In this document: piece by piece, positions 41,285-54,118 of the stretch | How positions within the stretch are numbered: position 1 is the stretch's first letter | Layout: every line of letters begins with the position of its first letter | Origin: Microglena sp. YARC | Lineage: Eukaryota > Chlorophyta > Chlorophyceae > Chlamydomonadales > Chlamydomonadaceae | Direction of reading: 5' to 3' | Length of the DNA: 64,000 nucleotides | Assembly (NCBI GenBank): GCA_022414725.1 | Contig: CM039462.1 | Span: 102,260,813 to 102,324,812 of the forward strand | Program-made: the position numbers and the translations under genes | The notes under the pieces: generated by a model | Database searches by the model: none | Told to the model about the DNA's origin: nothing | What the model saw: only the letters and a program-made list of their open reading frames with translations

Positions 41285-43320
41285 TGTGTAGAGTGTGATA
41301 TAACCACAACAACCAAAACCACAACCTACACAACCACAACCGCAACCCACACAATCATATCCCGAGGTGCTACAGTAATCATTTAATTGTGCGTGTGGGT
41401 AGAGTGTAACATTGCCATGACAACCACAACCACAACCTACACAACCACAACCTACAACTTACACAACCACAACCTACAACCTACACAACCACAACCTACA
41501 CAACCACAACCTACACAACCACAACCTACAACCTACACAACCACAACCTACAACAACCTCCTACAACCTACACAACCTACAACCTACACAACCACAACCT
41601 ACACAACCTACAACCTACACAACCTACAACCTACACAACCACAACCTACACAACCACAACCTACAACCTACACAACCACAACCTACAACTTACACAACCA
41701 CAACCTACACAACCACAACCTACAACTTACACAACCACAACCTACAACCTACACAACCACAACCCACACGATCATATCCCAACATGCTGCAGTGATAATT
41801 TAATTGTGCGTGTGGGCAGAGTGTGACATTGCCATGACAACCACTACCACAACCTACACAACCACAACCTAACAACTTACACACACAACCTACAACCTAC
41901 AACAACCACAACCTACACAACCACAACTACACAACCACAACCTACAACCTACACAACCACAACCTACACAACCTACAACCTACACAACCTACAACCTACA
42001 CAACCTACAACCTACACAACCACAACCTACACAACCTACAACCTACACAACCTACAACCTACACAACCACAACCTACACAACCACAACCTACAACCTACA
42101 CAACCACAACCTACAACTTACACAACCACAACCTACACAACCACAACCTACAACTTACACAACCACAACCTACAACCTACACAACCACAACCCACACGAT
42201 CATATCCCAACATGCTGCAGTGATAATTTAATTGTGCGTGTGGGCAGAGTGTGACATTGCCATGACAACCACTACCACAACCTACACAACCACAACCTAC
42301 AACTTACACAACCACAACCTACAACCTACACAACCACAACCTACACAACCACAACCTACACAACCACAACCTACAACCTACACAACCACAACCTACACAA
42401 CCTACAACCTACACAACCTACAACCTACACAACCTACAACCTACACAACCACAACCTACAACCTACACAACCACAACCTACACAACCTACAACCTACACA
42501 ACCACAACCTACACAACCACAACCTACAACCTACACAACCACAACCTACAACTTACACAACCACAACCTACAACTTACACAACCACAACCTACACAACCA
42601 CAACCTACAAATTACACAACCACAACCTACAACCTACACAACCACAACCCACACGATCATATCCCAACATGCTGCAGTGATAATTTAATTGTGAGTGTGG
42701 GTAGAGTGTGACATTGCCGTGACAACCACTACCACAACCTACACAAACGTAAACTACACAATTATCTCCCAATGCTGCGGTGATAATTTAATTGTGTGTG
42801 GGTAGAGTGTGGCATTGCCATGACAACCAAAACCTCAACCACAGCCCACATACTCTTATCTCAACGTGCTGCAGTGATAATTTAATTGTGTGTGGGTAGA
42901 GTGTGGCATTGCCATGACAACCAAAACCTCAACCACAGCCCACATACTCCTATCTCAACATGCTGCAGTGATAATTTAATTGTGTGTGGGGGTAGAGTGC
43001 GACATTGCCACGACAACAACCACAAACTACACTACCACAACCTATTAACCTACACAAACACAACCACAACCCACACACACATACCTCAACATGCTACAGT
43101 GATAATTTAATTGTGTGTGGGTAGAGTGTGGCATTGCCATGACAACCAAAACCACAACCACAGCCCACACACTCCTATCTCAACGTGCTACAGTGCTTAT
43201 TTAATTGTGCGTGTGGGGACAGTGCGACATTGCCACGAAAACCACAACCAAAACCACAATCTACACAACCACAACCCACACACTCATACCCCAACGTGCT
43301 ACAGTGCTTATTTAGGATGG
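41285..43320. repeat. (acaacctac)n array with higher-order structure
   Basis: Runs of cacaaccacaacctacaacc are broken about ten times by a conserved spacer containing tgctgcagtgataatttaat and gagtgtgacattgccatgac. This gives a higher-order repeat of about 430-450 bp that shortens to about 90-120 bp toward 43320. It ends about 10 nt from the proposed WDR55 exon 1 donor. Confidence 0.85.
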
Positions 43321-43329
43321 CCAACTTAC

Positions 43330-43377
43330 CATGGGCTGTGAAGCCACATTTACCACGGAATAAACAGTCTCATCCAT
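43330..43377 (-). CDS. candidate first coding exon of the WDR55-like gene
   Basis: On the minus strand, ATG at 43377-43375 opens 16 codons (MDETVYSVVNVASQPM) and ends exactly at a strong donor, gtaagt (43329-43324). Phase 0 fits exon A, which begins at the first WD blade and needs only a short N-terminal leader. An intron of about 7 kb of satellite would separate them. This is inference from position, phase and donor quality. Confidence 0.35.
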
Positions 43378-44426
43378 GATGGCAGGCCCCTTGGGTCAGT
43401 GAAAGAGTGACTTCTAGTGGCTCACTCTCTCAGGTGGCAGGCCAGAGACTACCAGGGGCTTACTCCCAATCTCGCAGCTGACAGGCCAACTTCCAACAGA
43501 CTGTGGCCAGCCACTTAGCTGAATCGTAGCTGCTCTTTTTGTTCGGAGATGAAGATGCTCGATGTGACAAATGAATGGAGATGATGCTGTAGTCCGGGAT
43601 TAGGCTTTGTCGTAGGTAGGGAGTGCAGCGGAGCGCAGCCTTTCCCCCCTCGTACTACCATTCAGCCGACACGGTGCGTTGTTTTCGGTTGCACTGTGGC
43701 GTGGCTTGGCAACATCCCGGCCACTCCCAGTACTGCGGCGTCTCATGCGGCGTCTCATGCACGGCTGGCAACCACATGCCATGCTGCGCACCGCGTCACC
43801 ACAGCCAATTCCGTAGATGTAGAAGCTGAGGCAAACCAGACTGTTGCTGCTACGTATGTCACGCTGTTCCCCTTCTCTTCAATACTTGCTGTTTCTGTTA
43901 TTCGGCCCTCCCCTCTCACTCTCCCTTGCGAGTTACCTGGACTCAGCAGCAGTGTTCGGAAATACATCCACCTTCCCTTGCATCGTTCCCTATCCTTCGT
44001 GCGTTCGTTTTCTCCAAATCAGGCCCATGGGCGACCAACATTAGGCTTCTTCATTTCCAATCCTATCCACCCCTCATCTTACCCGCCTGCCAGGCCGCAG
44101 CGTCAAAGCCTCCAACAGCCAATCCTTAGACGCTGCTGTTCGCCGTGGCTTGAAGCCCCGGCACCCATGCTCTTTCTAGGCTGTTAAGCACGTCAGGCCT
44201 TCATACTCCTCTCCTATGCAACTCATCCCTCCCTTCATTCTCTCCTCCTGGGCAATTATCAAATGAGTATTAAGCTGCCCATCCTGATGAGCTCTACTGT
44301 TGGGTGATAGACCTGTGGCACCAAGCAACTACAATTCGGCAGTTGCACCACCTCTCTTGGCCCGGGGGCTGGAGTGGTGTAGGACAGCGGCACTCGTCCA
44401 AACAAGAGTTGTTTCCCTCAGCCTTC
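43378..44426. promoter_or_regulatory. probable divergent promoter region, WDR55-like (-) / OPR-like (+)
   Basis: A ~1-kb non-repetitive spacer between two divergent first exons. No TATA box stands out. The plus-strand ORF at 43696-44187 is Ser/Pro/Arg-rich and could be upstream exon sequence of the OPR-like gene, but nothing proves it. A ttgtttccctcag sequence just before 44427 looks like a 3' splice site, suggesting a 5'-UTR intron. Confidence 0.35.
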
Positions 44427-47400
44427 ATGCTCCGTCCGTCAGCCTCCCTCAGCATGGCTCGAGCCCCCCAGCCTCACCATGCACACTCCCCTGGGCGGAG
44501 CACCCCCCGTCCCCCGCCCCCGCAGCGCATGGAGTACGTGGTGGACGGGGAGGTCAGCATTGTCCTAGGCCCTCCTGAAGATGACGCCCACTTGTATGGG
44601 GTGCCTGCACCTGGCCTGCCACTGCACAGAATCCCAAGCTCGCCCCACACCTCTAAGCCCCAGGGTTCAATCATGAAATCTCCAGCTGTCCTTGACAAGC
44701 GGGCAGAAGCTAAACAGCTGACGTGGCAAATCAAGAGTGCCAGGCAGGTGGAGGATCTGAACCTGCTGTACATGCAGTACATTCAGGAGATGGATCATAT
44801 CCACATCAGTGCCCTGCTGGCGAAGCTGGCAAGGGTGATGCGGGACACCGCTCACGGCCGTATTCAGCACTACTTGCTTGCGGAGCAGCAAGCTCTCATA
44901 GATGCCCTGCTTGCAGACTTTAGTCGGCATATGAAAAGGTGGGTAATAGGCAGGACACAAACGGTGAGCAGTGCAAGTGAGCCTCAAAAAGCAGAGTGAT
45001 TCCTGAGGTGCTCGTGAATCATACACACACAGCAGTACAGTGAGCAGTGCAAGTGAGCCTCAAAAAGCAGAGTGATTCTTGAGGTGCTCGTGAATCATAC
45101 ACACACACAGCAGTACAGTGAGCAGTACAAGTGAGCCTCAAAAAGCAGAGTGATTCTTGAGGTGCTCGTGAATCATACACACACACAGCAGTACAGTGAG
45201 CAGTACAAATGAGCCTCAAAAAGCAGAGTGATTCTTGAGGTGCTCGTGAATCATACACACACACAGCAGTACAGTGAGCAGTACAAGTGAACCTCAAACA
45301 GTAGAGTGATTCCTGAGGTGCTCGTGAATCATACACACACACAGCAGTACAGTGAGCAGTACAAGTGAGCCTCAAAAAGCAGAGTGATTCCTGAGGTGCT
45401 TGTGTTGGTAGGACATTGTGTATGTGGCAGTTGCACATGAGTAGGGGTCGGCTATGTTATACTTTCTTTTTTGCGGAGCCCCCTGTTCAAGCGGGCGGGA
45501 GCCCCTACGGATACCCCGTTGTCTGTCCAACGGACAAAAAAATTGAAGCCTGACACGTCAGGTAACTATCTCATAACGAACTGGCTTCGGGCAGCTCCAT
45601 TTCCGTTACCACCTTTCGTACCGTTGCCAACACACTCCGCCAATTGCTAGCGTCGCTTGCGACGCTGCATAGGACTTTTCACCACTACTGTTTCTGTTTT
45701 TTCTGTTTTGGCTACGGAAGCCCTACTGCAACCTGCAACTTGTCCAGGTTGCAAAACAGTTGTCCAGGGTGTTAAACACCTGTTTCTGTACATCATTGGT
45801 TAAACGTGTAGTTGTTGAACAGCTGAACCCTCTACACCTTAGCACCAAACCCATGAGTTCAAGGATTTTGTTTTCAAATCTGAGAGTGGGTTTTTTCTAG
45901 CTTGATGGTTTAAGGGCTCCTCCATGGACAGTGTTTTATAGCTTGTATAGCTTTGTAGGTCCTTCTAGGGCAAAAACAAAACTGTTTAAAGCGGCCATGT
46001 GGCTCAACTTGGGCTGGTTGGGTTGGTTGGGTAGGCTATGGTTGGGTTGGGTTAGGTTGGGTTGGGTTGTTTATTATATGCGATGCGGCTCAACTCGGGG
46101 TCAAAAGTAGCGATCGCTATGTATAGAGGGAAAATAAATCTTCGCATGAGTCGCCATGCAACGAGAGAATGGCGATGCAGTGGCGACGCGTCGTCGGAAA
46201 ACAAAGTGTATTATAGCAGGGTTTTGTACCACCCCAGAACCCTCACCATCCACCTTGAAAATCTTAACAACATCCTCACTCCTACCGCATGCCCCTCCCC
46301 CCCAAACACATCACCCCACACACACCCCAGCTTTCTCCCAGGAAGTTTTTGCCTAAGCAGGGTCCCAGGTAGCAATCGCCACTGGTAGTGGAAAAAACAG
46401 CTCTGGGACCACTTATAAGCATAGCAATGGACTTAACAGAAGGTTTTACCCCCCACACACACCCCACCCCACAACCTCAAACCCCCACCCTGCCCCACCC
46501 CACCCCAGCCCAGCCCACCACAATCTCGCAACCCCACCCCACAACCGCACCACCCCACCCCACCCCCATCCACCCCATGCCCTTCTCGCTGTAGATACAA
46601 AGCAAGAGAGCTATCCTCTTGCCTCTGGTCAATGGCAGTCCTTCACCAAGGTGGCTGCCACCCAGAGCTTGTGGAGCAGATTAGCAGCTTCCTCACAGCT
46701 TCCAACTGCGGCATGCTACTCCGAGGCAAAGCTGTGGACCTGTCGAACACCATGTGGGCTCTGTCTCGTATGGGCTGGAGGATAGGGGACCACAGATCTT
46801 GGCTGGAGCTGTTCGATGTGGCAGACCTGCTAGCAGCCGAGTTCAGCCCTCAGGAACTGTCGAATGTCTTGTGGGCGTTGGGCACAGCCCTGGGCGTGGA
46901 GCAGAGGAGACTGAGGAGCGACAGAGAGCGCCAGAGTGGCAGCAAAGAGCGCCAGAGTGGCAGCAAAGAGCGCCAGATTGGCAGCAAAGAGCGCCAGATT
47001 GGCAGCAAAGAGCGCCAGAGTGGCAGCAGAGAGCACCAGGGTGGCGGAGAGCGGCATGATATGGGCACTGTTGACTCAACCACCCCACTACCACACCGTG
47101 ACCCTCCTCCCTCCGGAACAAAGCCCATCATGAATCCACTCCCACACCGTGACCCTCAAATTGCAGCAACCAAGCCCGTCACGAGTCCACTGCTGCACCA
47201 TGACCCTCCTACTACAGCTTCACAGCAGGACGCCTATCCTCTTGCATCTGACTCAGGACAGACAGGAGATGATGCTTTGAGTACCTCTTGGAAAGATCCC
47301 ATAGACCCTGAGTTATGTGATGGTGGGGCAAGTGGCCCAGATGTGGAACATAGACCTAGCAGCGACACCTGCAGTAGTAGCAGCAGCCCACCAGTCCACC

Positions 47401-50400
47401 AGCAGCAGCCCTGCAGCAGTAGCAGCAGTAGCAGCAGCCCCAGCCCTGCAGCCCACCAGCAGCAGCCCAACGGCAGTGGCACCAGCAGCAGCAGAGGCAC
47501 CAGCAGCAGTAGGAGCGTTAGCGGTAGCAGCAGCTCACCTTTGAATCTGGGTGTCGTTGGGCTTGCTCATGATCAGAGCAGAGGGCCTTTGTCCAGCGAC
47601 TTGGAATCGGCAGAGCATAGTAGCAACAGCATGGATGCCCATGGCGATGGTGATCATGTACCCGGTGGCAGTACCCAATTATATTATAGCACCAGGAGCA
47701 GCAACACAAACAGCAGCAGTAAGAATGGCAGTGGCAGTGGTTGCTTTGACCGGAGCAGCACCAGCAGTAGCACACAGCTTAGCGTGAGCCTTGACAGCTC
47801 TGGATTGGATGCTCCTAGATCTAATGCTTCCAGATCAGATGCTTCTAGATCAGATAATTCCACTTCCGAGGCTTCTAGATCAGAGGCTTCTAGATCAAAT
47901 GCCTCTAGATCCAGGGCTTCTAGATCAGATGCTTCTAGATCCGAGGCTGCTAGATCAGAGGCTTCTAAATTAGATGCTTCTAGATCTGAGGTGTCAATAT
48001 CAGAGGCGTCAAGATCAGAGGCTTCTAGATCAGAGGCTTCTAGATCAGCAGATTTTAGATCTGAGGCTTCTACATCAGATGCTTCTAGATCAGCAGATTT
48101 TAGATCAGAGGCTTCTACATCCGAGGCTTCAAGATCAGAGGCTTCTAGATCCAAGGCTTCTAGATCAGAGGCTTCTAAATCAGAGGCTTCTAGATCAGAG
48201 GCTTCTGAATCAGATCCCACTGGCATACTGGGTGGCAGCAGTCATCAGGGTCCAAGCTTAAGCGTCCACAGCTTTGACTGTACACACCCTTCAGGCTACC
48301 ACGATACCAGTAGGGGCCCTGGCCATGCTGGCTTGGGCGTTGACATACCGCGCTCGTCCAAACCTTCCAACCAACAACATTCTGCATCTCACCGTGAAAG
48401 TTTGGATCTCTCCTTGCTCTTGAATGGCGGCTTTGGTGACAGGGCTTTGGCCTTAGCCCTCCTGCCACCCCCCAGGGGCCCCCCTAAACCCCGCCCATCA
48501 CGGATCAACCCCAACCCAAGCATTGATCGTGGAACCCCCTCGGCAGCCTTGTCTTCCGGATTCGGTCGGCAAGAGATCGCAAACATGGCTTGGGCTTGTG
48601 CAAGGCTGGGATGCTCTGGTAATCCAGATCTGCTAGGTGCCCTTGCTCAATGTGCTGTCGCTCAGAAGCGAAGCTTGACAGCCCAGGGGGTTTCCATGTT
48701 GGCTTGGGCCTACGCCCGGCTAGGCCATCAGGACGATGCTCTTGTTGAGGCACTTGCGGACGCAAGCCGGTGGCAGGCACGCAAGCTGAGCGGCCAGGGC
48801 ATATCCAATTTGATGTGGGCGTTTGGAAAGTTTGGGTGAGTTTGATCTAAGATATCAAAAATTGCGTGTCCTATTCGATGTGAATGTTTGGAAAGTTTGG
48901 GTGAGTTTGATCTTAGATATAAAAAAAAGGCAATTTCCAATTTGATGTGGGCGTTTGGAAAGTTTAGGTGAGTTTGATCTTAGATATCAAAAATGGAATT
49001 TCCAATTTGGTGTGGGCGTTTGGAAAGTTTGGGTGAGTTTGATCTTAGATATCAAAAAAAGGCATTTCCGATTTGATGTGGGCGTTTGGAAAGTTTGGGT
49101 GAGTTTGATCTAAGATATCAGACATGGCATATCCAACTTGATGTGGGCCTAAGAAAAGTTTGGGTGAGTTTGATCTTCGATATAAGAAAAGGGAATTTCC
49201 AATTTGATGTGGGCGTTTGGAAAGTTTGGGTGAGTTGGATCTTAGATATCAAAAAGGGCATATCCAATTTGATGGGGGTTTTGGAAAGTTTGGGTGAGTT
49301 GGATCTCCCATGTCTTGTACAGTATATATATTGTATTAGATATCTCATGTTGTAGATATATCATGTCTCGTATATTATATACATTGTATCAGATATATCA
49401 TATTGTAGATATATCATGTCTCGTATAGGATACATCCTGTTTAAGATATCTCATGTTGTAGATATTTCATATCTCGTATAGTACATATATTGTATTAGAT
49501 ATCTCACATTGTAGATTTCCCATGTCTCGTATAGTATATATATTGTATTTGATATCGCACATTGTAGATATATCATGTCCCGTATAGTATATTTGATGTG
49601 GGCGTTGGGGGAAATGAGGAGGTAGTTAGGGTCTGATAAGAATGCATTGCCAATACATACGTACTGCAGTTTGAACGCACTATCAATGAAGATGTACTGC
49701 ATTCTGAACGCACTAACAATAAATATGTACTGCAGTTTGAACCCACTATCAATACATATGTACTGCATTCAGAACACGCTATCAATAAAGATGTAATGCA
49801 CCCTGAGGGTAGACAGATTCTGAAACGAACTATTAGGGAATACTCGCCTAGTCTTCTCTCACTCACACCCTGTTTATTTTTGGCGGAGCCCCCATGTTAA
49901 CCCATTTGTCCGTCCGACCGGGAAAAAAAACTTGAAGCCCAACACGTTAGCCAACGGTCGCGTAACTAACTCGCTTCGGTCAGCTCCATCGTTGCCACCT
50001 TTCGTTCTGTTGCCAACACACTCCGCCAATTTTCCGCATCGCTTGCGACGCTGCATAGGACTTGTTGAGGCTACGTCTAGCAGCTTCCAGCCAGCTCCAC
50101 TAGCCAGCCACTGGGTCAGGCAAAGCTTCAGTATTGAAATGTCTGTCGTGTCAGCTTTCAGACGCACTACCTAGCTTCAGGTTTGGCCCAAGGACAGGGG
50201 CAAGGAGCTGCCTAGAGGCTGCTATGCGTAGCCCGAAACATAAACAACGGACTCACACAACGCACTTGCGCTTCGATATGTACAGACTCTACAATGCATT
50301 TAAACTTGCTACTGACCAATATTTCCAAAGTATTGCATTCACTCGCACTACGATCTGGACAGACTCTATAATGAATTTAAACTAGGCACTGACCAAGATT

Positions 50401-52889
50401 CCCAAACCACTGCAGGCACTTGCACTGTGATCTGTGCATACTTGATTATGAATTTAAACTAGGTACTGACCAAGATTCCCAAACCACTACAGGCACTCAT
50501 GCTTTGATCTGTATAGACTCGATTATGATTTAAACTTAGTACTGACCAAGATTCCCAAAGTATTGCAGGCACTCATGCTTCGATATGTATAGACTCTATC
50601 ATGCATTTAAACTTGCTACTGACCAAGTTTCCCAAACTATTGCAGTCACTCGCGCTACGATCTGTATAGACACGATTATGAGTTTAAACTTGGTACTGAC
50701 CAAGATTCCCAAACCACTGCAGGCACTCGCGTTTCGATCTGTACAGACTGCTCTCTCGGGAGGCAATGTTCAAGCTTGATGAGTTCCAAACTGGGGGCCT
50801 GGCAACTGTCCTATCGACCTGGGCCATATGGGACTTTTACGATCCAGCCCTGGTTGCACCAGTCATGCGTAGTATCACAGACAGGCTGACAGAGTTCAAG
50901 CACGGGCAGTTGCACAAGGTATTGAGTGCTTCTGCCCGGCTGCGCCATGCTGACCGAGCACTGCTGACAGCGCTATCCCGACAGGTCTTGGCATGGGCAT
51001 CGGTATGTCTGCGCGATGGAGCCCTAGTCAGAGGGGGTGATGGGCTCGAAAGGAGCCTTGGGGTCCACGTTGAAGGGGACAGCAGCGGGACGCCTGATTC
51101 GTTGGGGGACAGAAGCAGGACGTCTGATGTGGTGGGGGACAACAGCAGGACGTCTGATGCGTTGTCAGTAGGGGAGAGTGTAGCTTTGATTAGCTTGTAC
51201 GCCCAAGCCCTAGGCCAACCGCCTCAACCGTCTCAGAGGGTTCACGATGCACCTGCATCCCAAGCCCTTGACCAACCGCCTCAACCACTTCAACCCCCTC
51301 AACTGTCTCAGAGGGTTCACGATGCACCTGCAGTAAGAGCTCGCACTGACCCTGGGATGTCGCCAGGCCCGGCAGGCGCTCAGGGTCCACCTAGCTCAAC
51401 AGTCGGGAAGGCATCGCTCAGTGCCTCAGGGCTGCGCACGCTGCCCAACTCAACAGACCCTAGGTTGACTCCCAGGCCTCAGCACCCAAGCCCTCAACAC
51501 CCAAGCCCCAGCCCAAGCCATCAACACCCGAGCGGGCTGCACACGTTGCCCTCCCCGGCAGACCCTATGTCGACACCCACTCTCACAGGCCTCAACATAG
51601 GCCTCAACACCCACCCACACCCACCCACACTCAACACTGACACACACAGGCCTCAACACAGGCCTCAACACCCAAGCCCAGTGCTGGACCAGGCGTACGA
51701 AGCTCAGAGCACGGCCCTTATCAGCGTTCTCGAGTCATTGGGGTTGCAAGTGGCACTGTCAATACACCAGCTCAGCCCTGTGCAGCTATTACATGTAGCC
51801 ATGTCGTACGCGTCTGTGCACAATGCCCCTGCTGCCCTTCTAGATGCTTTGGAACAGGAGGTGGGGGCGCGATGCAACCAGCTATCCTTGACTCAGCTGT
51901 TTGCCATGACATGGTCCCTATCCATCCTCCGCAGACTCTCCCCCAAGATGCACCATTACGTGTGCAAGGAGGTTGTTGAGGTGGTTGGAGGCTGCAAGGA
52001 GGTGGTTGGGGTGGTTAAAGTCTGGGAGCAGCCTGAAGTAGCTGCAACTGCTGATGCAACCACAGCATCCTTACGCTCTGTCCCGTCGAAGTGGCTGGTC
52101 AGGTTGTTAGGGGGGCTGGGGTCAAGCAGGCCATACTGTGGGAAGCTGGGCAGTGAAGAGTTGTCCCAAGGTAACAGTGCTGCTTCGTGTTCTGAACAAG
52201 CCACAGGCATCCTGCTGGAAGAGCTGTCCCAACCCAACGATGCTGCTTCGTTTTATGAACAAGCCACGGGCATCCTGCTCGAAGAGCTGAGAAGCCGGCT
52301 GCATGATCTCGACATGGAGATGTTATCCCAGCTTTCTGTTGTCTTGTCTTCTTCGTGCGATCTCGTGAGATGTCAGAGTGTGGACAATGGAGCTACTGGA
52401 CGACTTGGAACGCCTGCCCAACGTCTTCAGCCACGAACCTGTATCCATATAGAGGGGCAAAGACTGCCAGCTGGATCCCTGCCAGCTGGATCCGATCCTG
52501 TGGTGGGTGTGTCAGCTGGATCTCTGCCAGCTGGATCCGATCCTGTGGTGGGTGTGTCAGCTGGATCTCTGCCAGCTGGATCCGATCCTGTGGTGGGTGT
52601 GTCAGTTTCACCTCCCTCGTGTAGCGTACGGGAGCTGCTTGCAGATGTAGCGGAGGAAGCGACATTCAAGCTCAGCAGTGGCAGTCCAACGGATTTGGTG
52701 GTGCTGATATCTGCGCTGCAATCTGCGGGCATGCTGAATAGGGAGATGCTGGCAAGGGTAACCGAGCATTTGCTTGTCCTAGCCGAGCATGAGGCCCGCC
52801 TAGGGAAGAAGCCTGGTTCTGGCTTGAATCACGCAGAAGAGATCAATACTGCTCTTGTACAGTTGAGAAGTATAGGGAGAGGCCATTGA
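44427..52889 (+). CDS. OPR/FASTK-like helical-repeat protein, three exons
   Basis: Exons 44427-44938, 46595-48835 and 50747-52889 join in phase (AG|A gives Arg, GG|A gives Gly), for 1,631 residues. Alpha-helical repeats of the kind found in algal OPR and FASTK/RAP organellar RNA-binding proteins recur: LLYMQYIQEMDHIHISALLA (exon 1), LSNTMWALSRMGW and LSNVLWALG (early exon 2), IANMAWACARLG, VSMLAWAYARLG and ISNLMWAFGKFG (end of exon 2), LATVLSTWAIW and LFAMTWSLSIL (exon 3). Long Ser/Gln/Pro-rich linkers carry tandem repeats: SKERQSG (46921-47040), ASRSE (47805-48215) and GSLPAGSDPVVGVSA three times (52468-52600). The Ser/Arg/Pro-rich N-terminus MLRPSASLSMARAP may be a transit peptide; the frame is open from 44304. 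A role in chloroplast or mitochondrial RNA stability or translation is inferred. No RAP domain is seen. Confidence 0.75.
45020..45415 (+). repeat. 77-bp minisatellite after the OPR exon 1 donor
   Basis: Five copies of a unit with gtgagcctcaaaaagcagag and gtgctcgtgaatcatacaca, starting about 35 nt into the intron. Confidence 0.9.
45462..45680 (+). repeat. dispersed repeat family D
   Basis: It contains gaagcctgacacgtcaggta, actccgccaattgctagcgt and the gcttgcgacgctgc end. The rest of this intron (45690-46590) holds ggttgggttgg repeats (46010-46075), a piece with tcgccatgcaacgagagaat palindromic words (46140-46200) and a ccccaccccac tract (46440-46575). Confidence 0.8.
48836..49310 (+). repeat. 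OPR exon 2 donor copies in tandem
   Basis: About seven copies with a period of about 65-75 bp. Each contains the last ~35 nt of exon 2 plus the donor (tttgatgtgggcgtttggaa, agtttgggtgagttt) and intron sequence gatcttagatatcaaaaa. A last variant lies at 49588-49612. Each copy keeps a gtgagt donor. Confidence 0.9.
49310..49810. repeat. two AT-rich arrays in OPR intron 2
   Basis: 49315-49585: about six copies of a unit with gatatctcatgttgtagata and tcatgtctcgtatagtatat. 49650-49800: four copies of a 36-bp unit with tgtactgcattctgaacgca. Confidence 0.8.
49877..50070 (+). repeat. dispersed repeat family D
   Basis: It runs from ttggcggagcccccatgtta to ccgcatcgcttgcgacgctg. Confidence 0.8.
50275..50746 (+). 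repeat. OPR exon 3 acceptor-side array
   Basis: Six copies of a ~77-bp unit with gactctataatgaatttaaa, ctgaccaagattcccaaa and cgatctgtatagact. The true acceptor tctgtacag|actgctc is the last unit's version of tctgtatagactc, so the intron's 3' end is itself a repeat unit. Confidence 0.85.
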
Positions 52890-53050
52890 CGTGATAGCCT
52901 AGGGAAGAAGCCTGGTTATTGCTTGGGTCAAGCGGAAGAGATCAATACTGTTCTTGTAAGGTTGAGGAGGATAGAGAGAGGCCATTGACGCTTGTGATAG
53001 CCTAGGGAAAAAGCCTGGTTCACTCTCGGGTCACGTGGAAGAGTTCAGCA
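52890..53050 (+). repeat. tandem copies of the end of the OPR CDS
   Basis: Two copies (one full, one partial) of the last ~100 bp of the coding region, including gcctagggaagaagcctggt, agagatcaatactg, gagaggccattga and the stop, follow directly after the real stop. The frames of the copies differ. At 53085-53165 ggataggatagg repeats follow. Confidence 0.9.
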
Positions 53051-53199
53051 GTACGCTTGTAAGGTTGAGGAAGATAGGAAGGATAGGATAGGGTATGGAG
53101 GATAGGATAGGGAGGATATGCTAAGTAGGATAGGGAGCATAGGATAGGAAGGGTAGGAGAGGGAGAGGGCATTGACGATGGTGAAGATTCGGGTTTAGG

Positions 53200-54110
53200 G
53201 TTCACATTAATTAAATCCTACACTTTTTAACCCACAAGGTGGCTCTAAACCCTAAACTATTACCTAAAAACTAATTTAAATTACACAGGGTGGCTCATCG
53301 GCCAACCAGTGACTACATCGAGCATTATGTAGTGTCTTAAATCCGGAGACCTTTATAATTTTGTAATGTAACATAATGATATTCCTTAGTAAGTTAAACA
53401 AGGGGATTTCACCCAAGGACCTTGGAACTTGGTTACAGGGCTCCAGCCAGCAATTTGGCCTCTCTCCGTCCTTTATAGTAAATAATAATAACCAGGGAAA
53501 TGTAAACGTTCGTTATCACAGGAACCAAAAGTATATTGGTATTAAATATGTAAACATTTGTACAAAATATGTCCACCCAAGGAGGTGGGTCCCCTGAGAC
53601 AAACCAACATATAAACCAGTGGCACGGATGCTCTAGCACTGGGTTGATCACGATGCTGTGCCGAAGGGTCTGTTGCATCCTGAGACACAACGTGGGTCCG
53701 TCGCGTCAAAGGGTGCAGGCTACACTGCTTTAGGAAGTTGCACGTGTTCCGCATGCTCAAATTGGGGCCTAAAGCCCCGAAACCATTGGAAAAAGCTTTT
53801 TTTTTGAATAATTGATTCTTGAACGAACTCCAGCAGTCAGTCGGTCCCCAGGAAGCATACATAATGCTCAGATTTTCAAGATTTCATAATAATATGCTAC
53901 AAGCGAAAGCCAGTTGAAAAAGGTACGAAATGTTCCGAGAACCGGTTCCTGGACATTGTGCCATTAACATGGGTTATGGTCGTTTGGCCTGGCCAATACG
54001 CATGCCCTAAAAGAGCTGAAGTGATATCAGCTCAGTGTAGAGCTAATTTAGATTTCCACTACTAACTGGAGAAGCTGTTTAACTGTAGGATGTGCTTGCC
54101 GAGAAAGATT
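53200..54110. other. spacer between the OPR-like gene and the histone cluster
   Basis: It contains a family A copy (53428-53515, minus), a family B copy (53565-53645, minus) and otherwise unique sequence. No gene is recognised. Confidence 0.5.
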
Positions 54111-54118
54111 CATAAGGT

